DNA from: CAYMAZ01 sp964428185
GTDB taxonomy: Bacteria > Bacteroidota > Bacteroidia > Bacteroidales > DTU049
NCBI GenBank assembly: GCA_964428185.1
Contig: CAYRXH010000053.1
Location: forward strand, 1 to 16,599
Direction of reading: 5' to 3'
DNA length: 16,599 nucleotides
Position numbers and translations under genes: made by a program. Below are positions 1-6,848 of the stretch, in pieces. Positions within the stretch are counted from its first letter, which is position 1, and each line of letters starts with the position of its first letter. The notes under the pieces are model-generated. The model saw only the letters and a list, made by a program, of their open reading frames with translations, made no database searches and was not told where the DNA came from.

Positions 1-30
1 AATAATCTCCATTAATCATATTAAAACCAT

Positions 31-38
31 TATATTTG
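31..38 (+). promoter_or_regulatory. Putative Bacteroidetes -7 promoter element for the PBP4 gene
   Basis: TATATTTG matches the Bacteroidetes primary-sigma -7 consensus TAnnTTTG exactly and lies 19 nt before the ATG at 58, leaving room for a short 5' UTR. I see no convincing -33 TTTG at the expected spacing, and the window starts only 30 nt upstream. The call rests on the -7 element alone. Confidence 0.35.
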
Positions 39-57
39 CTGATAAATATAAAATTTC

Positions 58-1566
58 ATGTATCGAATTGTTGCTGTTTTCAGTATTCTGCTTTCTTTAG
101 TTTTTGCAGGCGATGTGTTCAGGAATACTGCAGGAGGTGTTCCTCCTCCAGGAATAAACCAAACTGATACCAATATTGATGATGCCATAAAAATTCTTGA
201 AAATGACAAGTCAATGAACGGGTCTCAATGGAGTTTTTGTGCTTACAATCTGAGCAAACAGACATGGGTGGCTGACAAAAACTCCGGTGTCAGGCTGGTT
301 CCTGCCTCAGTTTTGAAAGTTTTTACAACCATCAGCGCTTATGATATTCTTGGATTTCAAACTACTTTTCAGACACAATTGCTTATCCGCGGTCTTATTG
401 ATGAAACCGGCGTTCTTCATGGAGACCTCATCATCAGAGGCTATGGTGATCCTACAATAGCCTGTGATCATTTTGGAAAACCTGCTTCGGCTCTGACTGT
501 TTTCACAAATTTCAAAGATGCCGTTATTAGTGCGGGTATTACATCTGTTGATGGAAGCATTATCGGAGATGCTTCTATATGGGGACCAATGCTTCAGGCA
601 CCCGGATATATGTGGGAAGATCTTGGAAATTATTACGGAGCCGGGTCATCATCTCTCAACTATAATGAAAACAAGCTGAAAGTAACCTTTAAGCCCGGAA
701 AAGCAGTTGGAGACTCAGCCGGTATTCTGTTCATTACTCCACATCCATTTCAGCCACAATGGATCAACACAGTGACAACAGCAGGTGCTTCAACCGGAGA
801 TAACGTCTATATTTACGGATCTCCATTTCAGAAAGTCAGATATCTGACAGGAACAGTCCCTGCAGAAAAATCAGAATTTACAGTCTGGGCTTCTGATCCT
901 GATCCTGCTCTTCGGTTTGCAGGAGATTTTCGTGATTTCCTGATTACAAACGGAATCAGCATCAGCAAGAATGCAGTTTCAATATATCAACCCGGCTGGT
1001 CGGGGAAAGACAGTCTGAAACTATTAACAACCCACTATTCTCCTTCAATAAAGGATATTTCAAAATGGACCAATCATAAAAGTCATAATGTCTCTGCAGA
1101 GAGTGTATTCAAACTTTTAGGCATCAGGCTGAAGAAAACAGCGGATTGGACCAACATTTCAGACGCATTGTTAAAGCACTGGCAATCGAAAAACATCAAT
1201 GTTTCCAATGTAGTCATCACCGACGGGAGCGGACTGTCGCGAACCAACATGATTACCACAAAATTTCTTGTTGATCTGCTGTTATATGCACATAAACAAA
1301 GTTGGTTTCAGGATTTTTATTCAATATTGCCTATTGCCGGAAAAGACGGAACTCTCAAAACCAATTTTCTTGGCACATCTGCCGAAGGCAATATGCATGG
1401 CAAGAGTGGACTACTTAATGGGGTGAGAAGCTATACCGGTTATGTCACGAATAAATCAGGAGAAATGATTGCTTTTGCAGTAATTGCAAACGGGCATATG
1501 CTCTCTAACAGTGACATCAGAAAAAAACTGGAAAAGCTTGTGGTATCACTTTCTGATTCAACGTGA
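58..1566 (+). CDS. dacB: D-alanyl-D-alanine carboxypeptidase/endopeptidase, PBP4 (DacB) family
   Basis: Periplasmic serine peptidase of family S13, which trims stem peptides and cuts D-Ala-mDAP cross-links in peptidoglycan. All three penicillin-binding motifs are visible. SxxK is SVLK at residues 84-87, with Ser84 the expected nucleophile. SxN is SHN at 342-344. KTG appears as the common variant KSG at 449-451. DGSGLSR at 389-395 is a further family signature. The N-terminus is a signal peptide with a hydrophobic core to about residue 17 and a likely cut after VFA, with no lipobox Cys. The length of 502 aa is usual for PBP4, including the domain inserted between SxxK and SxN. An in-frame TAA at 13-15 leaves ATG 58 as the first possible start. 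No Shine-Dalgarno is visible, which is normal for the phylum. The gene is followed after 79 nt by ilvE on the same strand, with no functional link evident. Confidence 0.93.
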   Translation: MYRIVAVFSILLSLVFAGDVFRNTAGGVPPPGINQTDTNIDDAIKILENDKSMNGSQWSFCAYNLSKQTWVADKNSGVRLVPASVLKVFTTISAYDILGFQTTFQTQLLIRGLIDETGVLHGDLIIRGYGDPTIACDHFGKPASALTVFTNFKDAVISAGITSVDGSIIGDASIWGPMLQAPGYMWEDLGNYYGAGSSSLNYNENKLKVTFKPGKAVGDSAGILFITPHPFQPQWINTVTTAGASTGDNVYIYGSPFQKVRYLTGTVPAEKSEFTVWASDPDPALRFAGDFRDFLITNGISISKNAVSIYQPGWSGKDSLKLLTTHYSPSIKDISKWTNHKSHNVSAESVFKLLGIRLKKTADWTNISDALLKHWQSKNINVSNVVITDGSGLSRTNMITTKFLVDLLLYAHKQSWFQDFYSILPIAGKDGTLKTNFLGTSAEGNMHGKSGLLNGVRSYTGYVTNKSGEMIAFAVIANGHMLSNSDIRKKLEKLVVSLSDST

Positions 1567-1645
1567 CGTTTTTCAAAAAAAACAAGTATTATTATAAAAA
1601 AATAGCCTAAATTAGCAGCGGTTTAAATATTTTAAAGATTTTGTC

Positions 1646-2659
1646 ATGAATATAGATTGGAAAAATTTACCTTTCGGTTATATGAAAACCGATGTGAACG
1701 TCAGGGCATATTTCCGTGATGGGGAATGGACTGACATTGAAGTTACAGATTCCGAATACATTCCCATTCATATCGCTGCGACGGGGCTCCACTACGGACA
1801 ACAGGCCTTTGAGGGAATGAAGGCTTTCAGGGGAAAAAACGGTGATATACGGTTGTTCAGATGGCAGGAAAATGCTGCCAGATTAAGGCGCTCTGCACAG
1901 GGTATCTTTATGGCAGAGGTCTCCGATGAACTTTTCTTCAATGCTATCAGGGAGGCTGTTTTACGTAACGAAAGGTTTATCCCTCCTTATGGCACTGGTG
2001 CTTCACTCTATATCAGACCCCTTCTTTATGGAAGCGGAGCAGAAGTTGGGGTAAAACCGGGCAAGGAATACACTTTTGTTGTTTTTGTCACCCCGGTTGG
2101 TCCCTATTTCAGGGAAGGATTCAATCCTGTAAAAATTCTGCTTGAAAAAACAAGCGACAGAGCTGCTCCCCTTGGTACAGGAACATTCAAAGTTGGCGGT
2201 AACTATGCAGCCAGCTTACGTGGAGTAATGAAAGCTCATAAAGAAGGCTGCGGATCACCTATGTACCTCGACTCTAAAGAAAAAAAATACATAGATGAAA
2301 TCGGAGCTGCCAATTTCTTTGCAATAAAAAACAACACCTATATCACTCCTGAATCAACATCAATACTTCCTTCAATAACAAATAAAAGCCTGATTCAGGT
2401 TGCTGAAAAACTGGGAATGAAAGTAGAACGAAGACCTGTGGCTTTTGATGAGTTGGAAACATTTGAGGAAATTGGCGCATGTGGCACTGCAGCGATTATT
2501 TCTCCCATTGGATGTGTTATTGATGCTGAAAACCAGAAATTTTACAATTTCTGCTGCGATGGAAAGGCAGGACCCATAAGCACAAAATTATACAATTATC
2601 TTGTAGGACTACAGACCGGCGAAATTGAAGATGAATTTGGGTGGATCACCACTTTATAG
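1646..2659 (+). CDS. ilvE: Branched-chain amino acid aminotransferase
   Basis: PLP-dependent class IV aminotransferase, interconverting Leu, Ile and Val with their 2-oxo acids using 2-oxoglutarate/glutamate in the cytoplasm. The PLP lysine is Lys182 in GTFKVGGNYAAS. LHYGQQAFEGMKAF at 48-61 is the conserved entry motif, and Glu218 in YIDEIGAANFF is the conserved cofactor-binding glutamate. The segment GACGTAAIISPIG (277-289) is the phosphate-contacting loop; it lacks the CxxC redox pair of mammalian enzymes. The length of 337 aa resembles the longer BCAT class found in Bacteroidetes and eukaryotes rather than the roughly 309-aa E. coli IlvE. ATG 1646 puts MNIDWKNLPFGY at the N-terminus, as usual for this class. 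The gene stands alone and ends 13 nt before a terminator shared with the convergent gene. Aminodeoxychorismate lyase and D-amino acid transaminase share the fold but lack this FEGMKA pattern. Confidence 0.95.
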   Translation: MNIDWKNLPFGYMKTDVNVRAYFRDGEWTDIEVTDSEYIPIHIAATGLHYGQQAFEGMKAFRGKNGDIRLFRWQENAARLRRSAQGIFMAEVSDELFFNAIREAVLRNERFIPPYGTGASLYIRPLLYGSGAEVGVKPGKEYTFVVFVTPVGPYFREGFNPVKILLEKTSDRAAPLGTGTFKVGGNYAASLRGVMKAHKEGCGSPMYLDSKEKKYIDEIGAANFFAIKNNTYITPESTSILPSITNKSLIQVAEKLGMKVERRPVAFDELETFEEIGACGTAAIISPIGCVIDAENQKFYNFCCDGKAGPISTKLYNYLVGLQTGEIEDEFGWITTL

Positions 2660-2672
2660 TTCAACCTATAAT

Positions 2673-2707
2673 AAAAAAACAGAGAACGATGTGTTCTCTG
2701 TTTTTTT
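2673..2707. terminator. Bidirectional rho-independent terminator
   Basis: A perfect 9-bp stem ACAGAGAAC / GTTCTCTGT (2679-2687 with 2693-2701) encloses the 5-nt loop GATGT. A-run 2673-2679 and T-run 2701-2707 flank it, so each strand has a U-tract after the hairpin. It sits between the convergent ilvE and MORN-like genes and can end transcription from both sides. Confidence 0.9.
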
Positions 2708-2719
2708 CTCAAGTACATT

Positions 2720-3460
2720 TTATAAATCATCCAACTCTTCCTCCTCAGCATTTGCTCCTGCTTCAAAATACTCAGTACGGATGACTTTCCCCTCCATATC
2801 GTAAATCGTCCAGTTTCCGACTTTTACATATCCCCCGATTCCGGGTGCCCATTTTTTCTCCCCTTTCGACTTCACATTTCCGTTATTAAAATACTCAGCA
2901 GCATCGTAAACAACAGTCTTTTTATCAAGCAATGTCATTGTACTCTGTGGATTCCCGTTGATATAATAAAAATTATACGTTACGTAATACTCCAGTGATT
3001 TGTCGTATTCCTCCCAGTATTCAAGATTCCCGTTAGGATAATAATCTTTCCACATGAGGACTTCACCTTTGAAGTATTCAATTTCAGACCTTATACCACC
3101 ATCAGAATAATAAACAACCACACTTCCTTTATTGGATGCCAGTGCTTTAAACTTTCTTTCAATCTGTCCGTTTTCGAAAAAATTCTCATAGCCATTGAGT
3201 AACTGCCCGTTGTTATAATAGCCTTTATGTTTGATTTTCCCATCCGGATACTGATCAGTAATAATACCATTACATTTTCTTCCGTTACAAATTCTCAGAG
3301 AATCTCCACCAACAATAGGATTATACCTATCATAAATAACAATGGCCGACATCCCTTCTTCTTCAGTAATATCGCCGGAATAGAAAAAATCATCATGCTG
3401 GGCAACAACACAAAGTGCTGATAAACAAAAAACAAAAAACGCAGCGTACTGACGAATCAT
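2720..3460 (-). CDS. Secreted MORN-like (YwqK-type) repeat protein
   Basis: 246 aa of unknown specific function. After a signal peptide (hydrophobic to about residue 19, likely cut at VVA-Q) the protein is built from about seven copies of a 'Y-x-N-G-x-x' repeat: YPDGKI (71-76), FENGQI (95-100), YSDGGI (118-123), YPNGNL (141-146), YINGNP (166-171), FNNGNV (191-196) and DMEGKV (221-226). This is the MORN-variant/YwqK 'antitoxin' repeat pattern common in Bacteroidetes; the family's toxin-antitoxin label is weakly founded, and no toxin partner is adjacent. The C-terminus is acidic (AEEEELDDL). Cys17 lies near the signal-peptide end, but the residues before it (SAL) make a poor lipobox, so I favour a soluble periplasmic or surface protein. 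The start lies 2 nt after the pyrF stop, so it is probably translated from the pyrF message. Confidence 0.8.
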   Translation of the reverse strand: MIRQYAAFFVFCLSALCVVAQHDDFFYSGDITEEEGMSAIVIYDRYNPIVGGDSLRICNGRKCNGIITDQYPDGKIKHKGYYNNGQLLNGYENFFENGQIERKFKALASNKGSVVVYYSDGGIRSEIEYFKGEVLMWKDYYPNGNLEYWEEYDKSLEYYVTYNFYYINGNPQSTMTLLDKKTVVYDAAEYFNNGNVKSKGEKKWAPGIGGYVKVGNWTIYDMEGKVIRTEYFEAGANAEEEELDDL

Positions 3461-3462
3461 TG

Positions 3463-4305
3463 TTAAATAATTTTTGATAAAGATAAGTATTTTTCCATTT
3501 CAATTTGCATTTTTTTCACTTCATTGTTGGATTTTTCTGCAAAATCTGTTTCCTGTGAAGCAAAAATAATTGAGCGTGAGGCATTTACAATCAGCCCAAT
3601 TTGTTTATTTATTCCAAAACTGACCACATCACTCAAACTCCCGCCCTGTGCCCCCACTCCGGGAATCAGCAGAAAATGTTCGGGAACATATTTTCGGACA
3701 GCAGTGAGCATTTCGGCCCTAGTGGCACCGACAACATACATAATATTGTCTTGACTACCCCATGATGAGGATGTTTCAATCACATGCTCAAAGATGTATT
3801 TTCCTTTATCTGAACGTATTGTCTGAAAATCATCAGCTCCCCTGTTAGATGTAAGGGCTAAAATGACAGCCCATTTTTCGGGATATTCCAGAAATGGCGA
3901 TACTGAATCAATTCCCATATACGGAGCAACAGTCACTGCATCAAAATCAAGTCCTGAAACTTCCTTTTCAAAAAATGCTCTGGCATATTGTTTTGACGTA
4001 TTCCCGATATCTCCTCTTTTGGCATCTGCAATCAGAAACACTTTTTTTCCGGAACTCCTGATATGATCAACTGTCCTTTCAAGACTTCGCCAGCCTTTTG
4101 CGCCCATGGTCTCATAAAAAGCAATATTGATTTTATAAACTGGAGTATAATCAACAGTCGCATCAAAAATTGCCCTGTTAAACTCAAACTGAGGATCTTC
4201 ACTACGGGCTACTATTGACGGCAGCTTCTCAATATCAGTGTCAAGCCCCACACAAAGAAAAGATCGCTGTTGTTTCATGAGGCTGAAAAGTTCATTTCCT
4301 GTCAT
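3463..4305 (-). CDS. pyrF: Orotidine 5'-phosphate decarboxylase, type 2
   Basis: Cytoplasmic enzyme that decarboxylates OMP to UMP, the last step of de novo pyrimidine synthesis. The catalytic charge network is visible as DAKRGDIGNT (94-103), with Asp94, Lys96 and Asp99. CVGLDTD (18-24) holds the first-strand aspartate, and VAPYMGIDSVSPF (126-138) is a type 2 signature. The phosphate-binding region is PGVGAQGG (215-222) with Arg244 in VNASRSIIFAS. At 280 aa it fits the longer type 2 subfamily (about 270 aa) of Bacteroidetes, Actinobacteria and Myxococcus rather than the roughly 235-aa E. coli type. The start ATG is 19 nt after the prfA stop, and the stop is 2 nt before the MORN-like gene, implying one transcript. 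The order purM-prfA-pyrF is, from memory, conserved in Bacteroides and relatives. Confidence 0.95.
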   Translation of the reverse strand: MTGNELFSLMKQQRSFLCVGLDTDIEKLPSIVARSEDPQFEFNRAIFDATVDYTPVYKINIAFYETMGAKGWRSLERTVDHIRSSGKKVFLIADAKRGDIGNTSKQYARAFFEKEVSGLDFDAVTVAPYMGIDSVSPFLEYPEKWAVILALTSNRGADDFQTIRSDKGKYIFEHVIETSSSWGSQDNIMYVVGATRAEMLTAVRKYVPEHFLLIPGVGAQGGSLSDVVSFGINKQIGLIVNASRSIIFASQETDFAEKSNNEVKKMQIEMEKYLSLSKII

Positions 4306-4324
4306 AAAATGTCAAGTTTAAAAA

Positions 4325-5550
4325 TTACAATACTGCTTCTTTGAGTCTTTCGGCATTTTCAGCAAGCTGAAGACCATCAATTATCGTCTGAATATCACCG
4401 TCAAGTATCCCAAACAGATTGTATGAAGTTAACCCAATCCGGTGATCTGTCATTCGCCCCTGAGGGTAGTTATAGGTGCGGATTTTGGCTGATCGGTCTC
4501 CTGTTGATACCATAGTTTTTCTTCTTGAACCCACCTCGTCTAGATATTTCTGATATTCAATTTCATAAATTCTGGACCTGAGCACAGCCAGTGCCTTTTC
4601 ATAATTTTTAATCTGCGATTTCTGNNNNNNNNNNNNNNNNNNNNNNNNNNNNNNNNNNNNNNNNNNNNNNNNNNNNNNNNNNNNNNNNNNNNNNNNNNNN
4701 NNNNNNNNNNNNNNNNNNNNNNNNTTCTGGACCTGAGCACAGCCAGTGCCTTTTCATAATTTTTAATCTGCGATTTCTGGTCCTGACAAGTGACGACTAT
4801 ACCGGTAGGAATATGTGTCAGTCGAACAGCAGAATAGGTGGTATTGACAGATTGACCGCCGGGTCCAGAGGAACAATAGGTGTCTTTTCTGATGTCAGAC
4901 TCTTTGACTTCCACATCAAATTCATCGGCTTCGGGCAATACAACAACAGAAGCTGCCGAAGTATGAATTCTTCCTTGTGCTTCAGTGTCTGGGACTCTCT
5001 GAACACGATGAACACCGGATTCATATTTTAATGTCCCAAACACCTTTTCACCTCTGATATTGACAATGATTTCCTTATATCCGCCCACAGTTCCTTCTGT
5101 ATAATCAACAACTTCCATTTTCCAGTTTCTGGATTCTGCATATTTGGTATACATTCTTAAAAGATCGCCTGCAAAAAGGCTGGCTTCGTCTCCACCTGTC
5201 CCTGCTCTGATTTCAAGAATTGCATTTTTACTATCCTGAGGATCTGCAGGAAGAAGTAAAATTCTGATCTCTTCTTCAAGTGATTCTTTTCTGTTCTCCA
5301 GAATCTCCAGTTCTTCTTTGGCAAATTCGCGCATCTCCTCATCCTTGTCGTTTCTAAGAATATCCTTCGCAGAAGCAATGCCGTCAATGATCCCCTTATA
5401 TTCCTTATATGCATCAACTATCGGCTGAAGATCCTTATACTCCTTGTTCAATCTGATATAGCGCTTCATATCAGACATCACTTTGGGATCATTCAGTTCA
5501 TCCTGAATGGTATCACTCTTCTTTTTAATTTCATCTAATTTGTCCAGCAT
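4325..5550 (-). CDS. prfA: Peptide chain release factor 1 (RF1), interrupted by an artefactual assembly gap
   Basis: RF1 recognises UAA/UAG in the ribosomal A site and triggers peptide release. The first 275 residues (5550 to 4725) carry the coiled N-terminal domain, LEIRAGTGGDEASLFA (112-127), the stop-recognition loop VPDTEAQGRIHTS (186-198; PxT = PDT, marking RF1 rather than RF2) and the catalytic GGQ at 231-233. The C-terminal 81 residues (4569 to 4325) hold RKTMVSTGDRSAKIRTYNYP and end in NAERLKEAVL. Between them lie 100 Ns bounded by two copies of the same 55 bases. As written, the frame is lost across the gap. Merging the copies removes 155 nt and leaves 1071 nt, exactly 357 codons (356 aa plus stop), the normal RF1 length, with a seamless join at LRSR-IYEIEYQ. 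The gene is therefore intact and only the assembly is broken. It lies 76 nt after purM and 19 nt before pyrF. Confidence 0.95.
4570..4624. repeat. 55-bp contig-end duplicate, copy 1
   Basis: Identical base for base to 4725-4779 and abutting the N run. It encodes the same prfA segment (QKSQIKNYEKALAVLRSR on the minus strand). It is an unmerged overlap between contigs, not a biological repeat. Confidence 0.95.
4625..4724. other. Assembly gap of 100 Ns (artefactual)
   Basis: A run of exactly 100 N, the conventional placeholder for a gap of unknown size. Because the flanks are identical 55-mers and the prfA reading frame closes perfectly when they are merged, the true gap is an overlap of 55 bp. 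Coordinates to the right of this point are inflated by 155 bp. Confidence 0.97.
4725..4779. repeat. 55-bp contig-end duplicate, copy 2
   Basis: Second copy of 4570-4624, starting at the first base after the Ns. It is in the correct frame with the N-terminal part of prfA, while copy 1 is in frame with the C-terminal part. Confidence 0.95.
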
Positions 5551-5575
5551 AGTAATTAATCATTTCTTCGATTTG

Positions 5576-5583
5576 CAAAGATA
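5576..5583 (-). promoter_or_regulatory. Putative internal -7 promoter element upstream of prfA
   Basis: On the minus strand this reads TATCTTTG, an exact match to the Bacteroidetes -7 consensus TAnnTTTG. It lies 25 nt before the prfA ATG, in the 76-nt purM-prfA spacer. No good -33 element is visible. If real, prfA-pyrF can be transcribed separately from purM. Confidence 0.4.
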
Positions 5584-5626
5584 CAACAATACAGTGAAAT
5601 TTAAGGATTCTGTAAAAAAGCTTGTT

Positions 5627-6784
5627 TTACCAGGAAAATACCTGTTCTCCTTTTCTGATTGTCAGTGATTTATTACTGGCAGCTTCACAATGTCCAACAA
5701 TCCGGGCATCAACGTCAAAGGATTTGCTGATAGAGATCACTTGTTCGGCAAATTCTTCCGGCAAGTATATTTCCAGTCTGTGTCCCATATTGAACACACT
5801 GTACATTTCCTTCAAATCAGTTGCAGCAGAACGCTGAATTAGGTCAAACAAGGGTGGAACGGGAAAAAGATTATCCTTGACGATGTGGAGATTCTCAATA
5901 AAATGAAGCACCTTTGTTTGTCCTCCCCCTGTGCAGTGTATCAACCCATGAATCTGAGGTCTTAACTGTCTGAATACCTCTTTCATTACAGGTGCATAGG
6001 TTCTTGTAGGAGATAAAACAAACCTTCCCATATCCATATCTTTCACAGGTGATGAGTCAGTGAGCTTGTAGTGCCCTTTATATACTACCTCACCAGGTAT
6101 TCCCGGGTCAAAGGTTTCAGGATATTTGTCCCTGACTGAAGGACAAAATACATCATGCCTTGCAGATGTCAGACCATTGCTTCCGATGCCGCTGTTGTAA
6201 TATGTTTCATACTTTGATTTGCCAAAAGATGCCAGCCCAACAATAACATCTCCGGGTCGGATATTCCTGGCTGCGATTATTTTATTTTTATGTATCCGGG
6301 CAAATACAGTGGAATCAACGATGATGGTCCGCACAAGGTCTCCAACATCAGCTGTTTCACCCCCTGCAGTTCGTGCATCAATCCCCAGTGAATTCAGAAA
6401 TTCTGCTAATTCTTGCGTTCCCTGTATAATTGCGCTGACCACTTCTCCGGGAACAAGTCTTTTATTTCTTCCGATGGTTGAAGAAATGATGAATCCGGAT
6501 TCAACACCGGCGCAGATCATATCATCAATGTTCATCACCAGTGCATCCTGTGCGATTCCCTTCCATACTTCCATGTTCCCTGTTTCCTTCCAGTATGCCC
6601 AGGCAAGAGATGATTTTGTCCCTGCTCCGTCTGCATGTAAAATAATGCCATAGTTGCTATCCTGAAGATCAGGAATGATTTTACAGAATGCTGTGGATTC
6701 AAGCCCCTTGTCAATATTGCTGATGGCCTTGTGAACATCAGATTTTGAAAAACTCACTCCTCTTTTTTCGTAATTGTCACTCAT
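5627..6784 (-). CDS. purM: Phosphoribosylformylglycinamidine cyclo-ligase (AIR synthase)
   Basis: ATP-dependent cytoplasmic enzyme of de novo purine synthesis, closing the imidazole ring of FGAM to give AIR. Motifs typical of the family are HADGAGTKSSLA (50-61), DALVMNIDDMICAG (80-93) with the metal/ATP aspartates, STIGRNKRLVPGEV (102-115), the glycine-rich TAGGETADVGDLVRT, SNGLTSARHDVF, and HCTGGGQTKVLHF near the C-terminal domain. The N-terminus starts YEKRGVSFSKSDVHKAI, the Bacteroidetes form, and the length of 385 aa matches that form rather than the roughly 345-aa proteobacterial PurM. It is the first gene of a minus-strand cluster followed by prfA. Only about 10-15 nt separate the upstream terminator hairpin from its ATG, so its promoter is unclear; it may overlap the hairpin or depend on read-through from the OmpA-family gene. 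Confidence 0.94.
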   Translation of the reverse strand: MSDNYEKRGVSFSKSDVHKAISNIDKGLESTAFCKIIPDLQDSNYGIILHADGAGTKSSLAWAYWKETGNMEVWKGIAQDALVMNIDDMICAGVESGFIISSTIGRNKRLVPGEVVSAIIQGTQELAEFLNSLGIDARTAGGETADVGDLVRTIIVDSTVFARIHKNKIIAARNIRPGDVIVGLASFGKSKYETYYNSGIGSNGLTSARHDVFCPSVRDKYPETFDPGIPGEVVYKGHYKLTDSSPVKDMDMGRFVLSPTRTYAPVMKEVFRQLRPQIHGLIHCTGGGQTKVLHFIENLHIVKDNLFPVPPLFDLIQRSAATDLKEMYSVFNMGHRLEIYLPEEFAEQVISISKSFDVDARIVGHCEAASNKSLTIRKGEQVFSW

Positions 6785-6798
6785 AATCGGGCTTCAGC

Positions 6799-6826
6799 AA
6801 AAACAGCATTCCGGAGAATGCTGTTT
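6799..6826 (-). terminator. Rho-independent terminator of the PorE-like gene
   Basis: Perfect 11-bp stem, plus-strand AAACAGCATTC (6801-6811) with GAATGCTGTTT (6816-6826) around the tetraloop CGGA. On the minus strand the hairpin ends in five T (complement of 6799-6803). It lies 22 nt after the stop of the OmpA-family gene and just before purM, separating the two units. Confidence 0.8.
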
Positions 6827-6848
6827 CAATATTTTCAGAAGTCATTTT

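Noticed and set aside
1608..1615. TAAATTAG before ilvE as a -7 promoter element
   Set aside because: It has a mismatch in the TTTG part and no -33 partner; in DNA this AT-rich such near-matches are common.
2720..3460. Toxin-antitoxin module based on the YwqK-like repeat label
   Set aside because: The protein has an export signal, no toxin gene is adjacent, and the partner genes are housekeeping; the label comes only from the repeat family name.
4570..4779. A true direct repeat, mobile-element target duplication or prfA pseudogene
   Set aside because: The copies abut a 100-N placeholder, and the gene is exactly full length when they are merged, so an assembly artefact explains everything.
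5612..5630. Hairpin GTAAAA / TTTTAC at the end of purM as a terminator
   Set aside because: Only six A/T-rich pairs around a 7-nt loop, without a proper U-tract; too weak to call.
6219..6653. Plus-strand 144-codon open frame opposite purM
   Set aside because: It lies wholly antisense to a clearly conserved purM, has no protein-family character, and is a shadow of the real codons.
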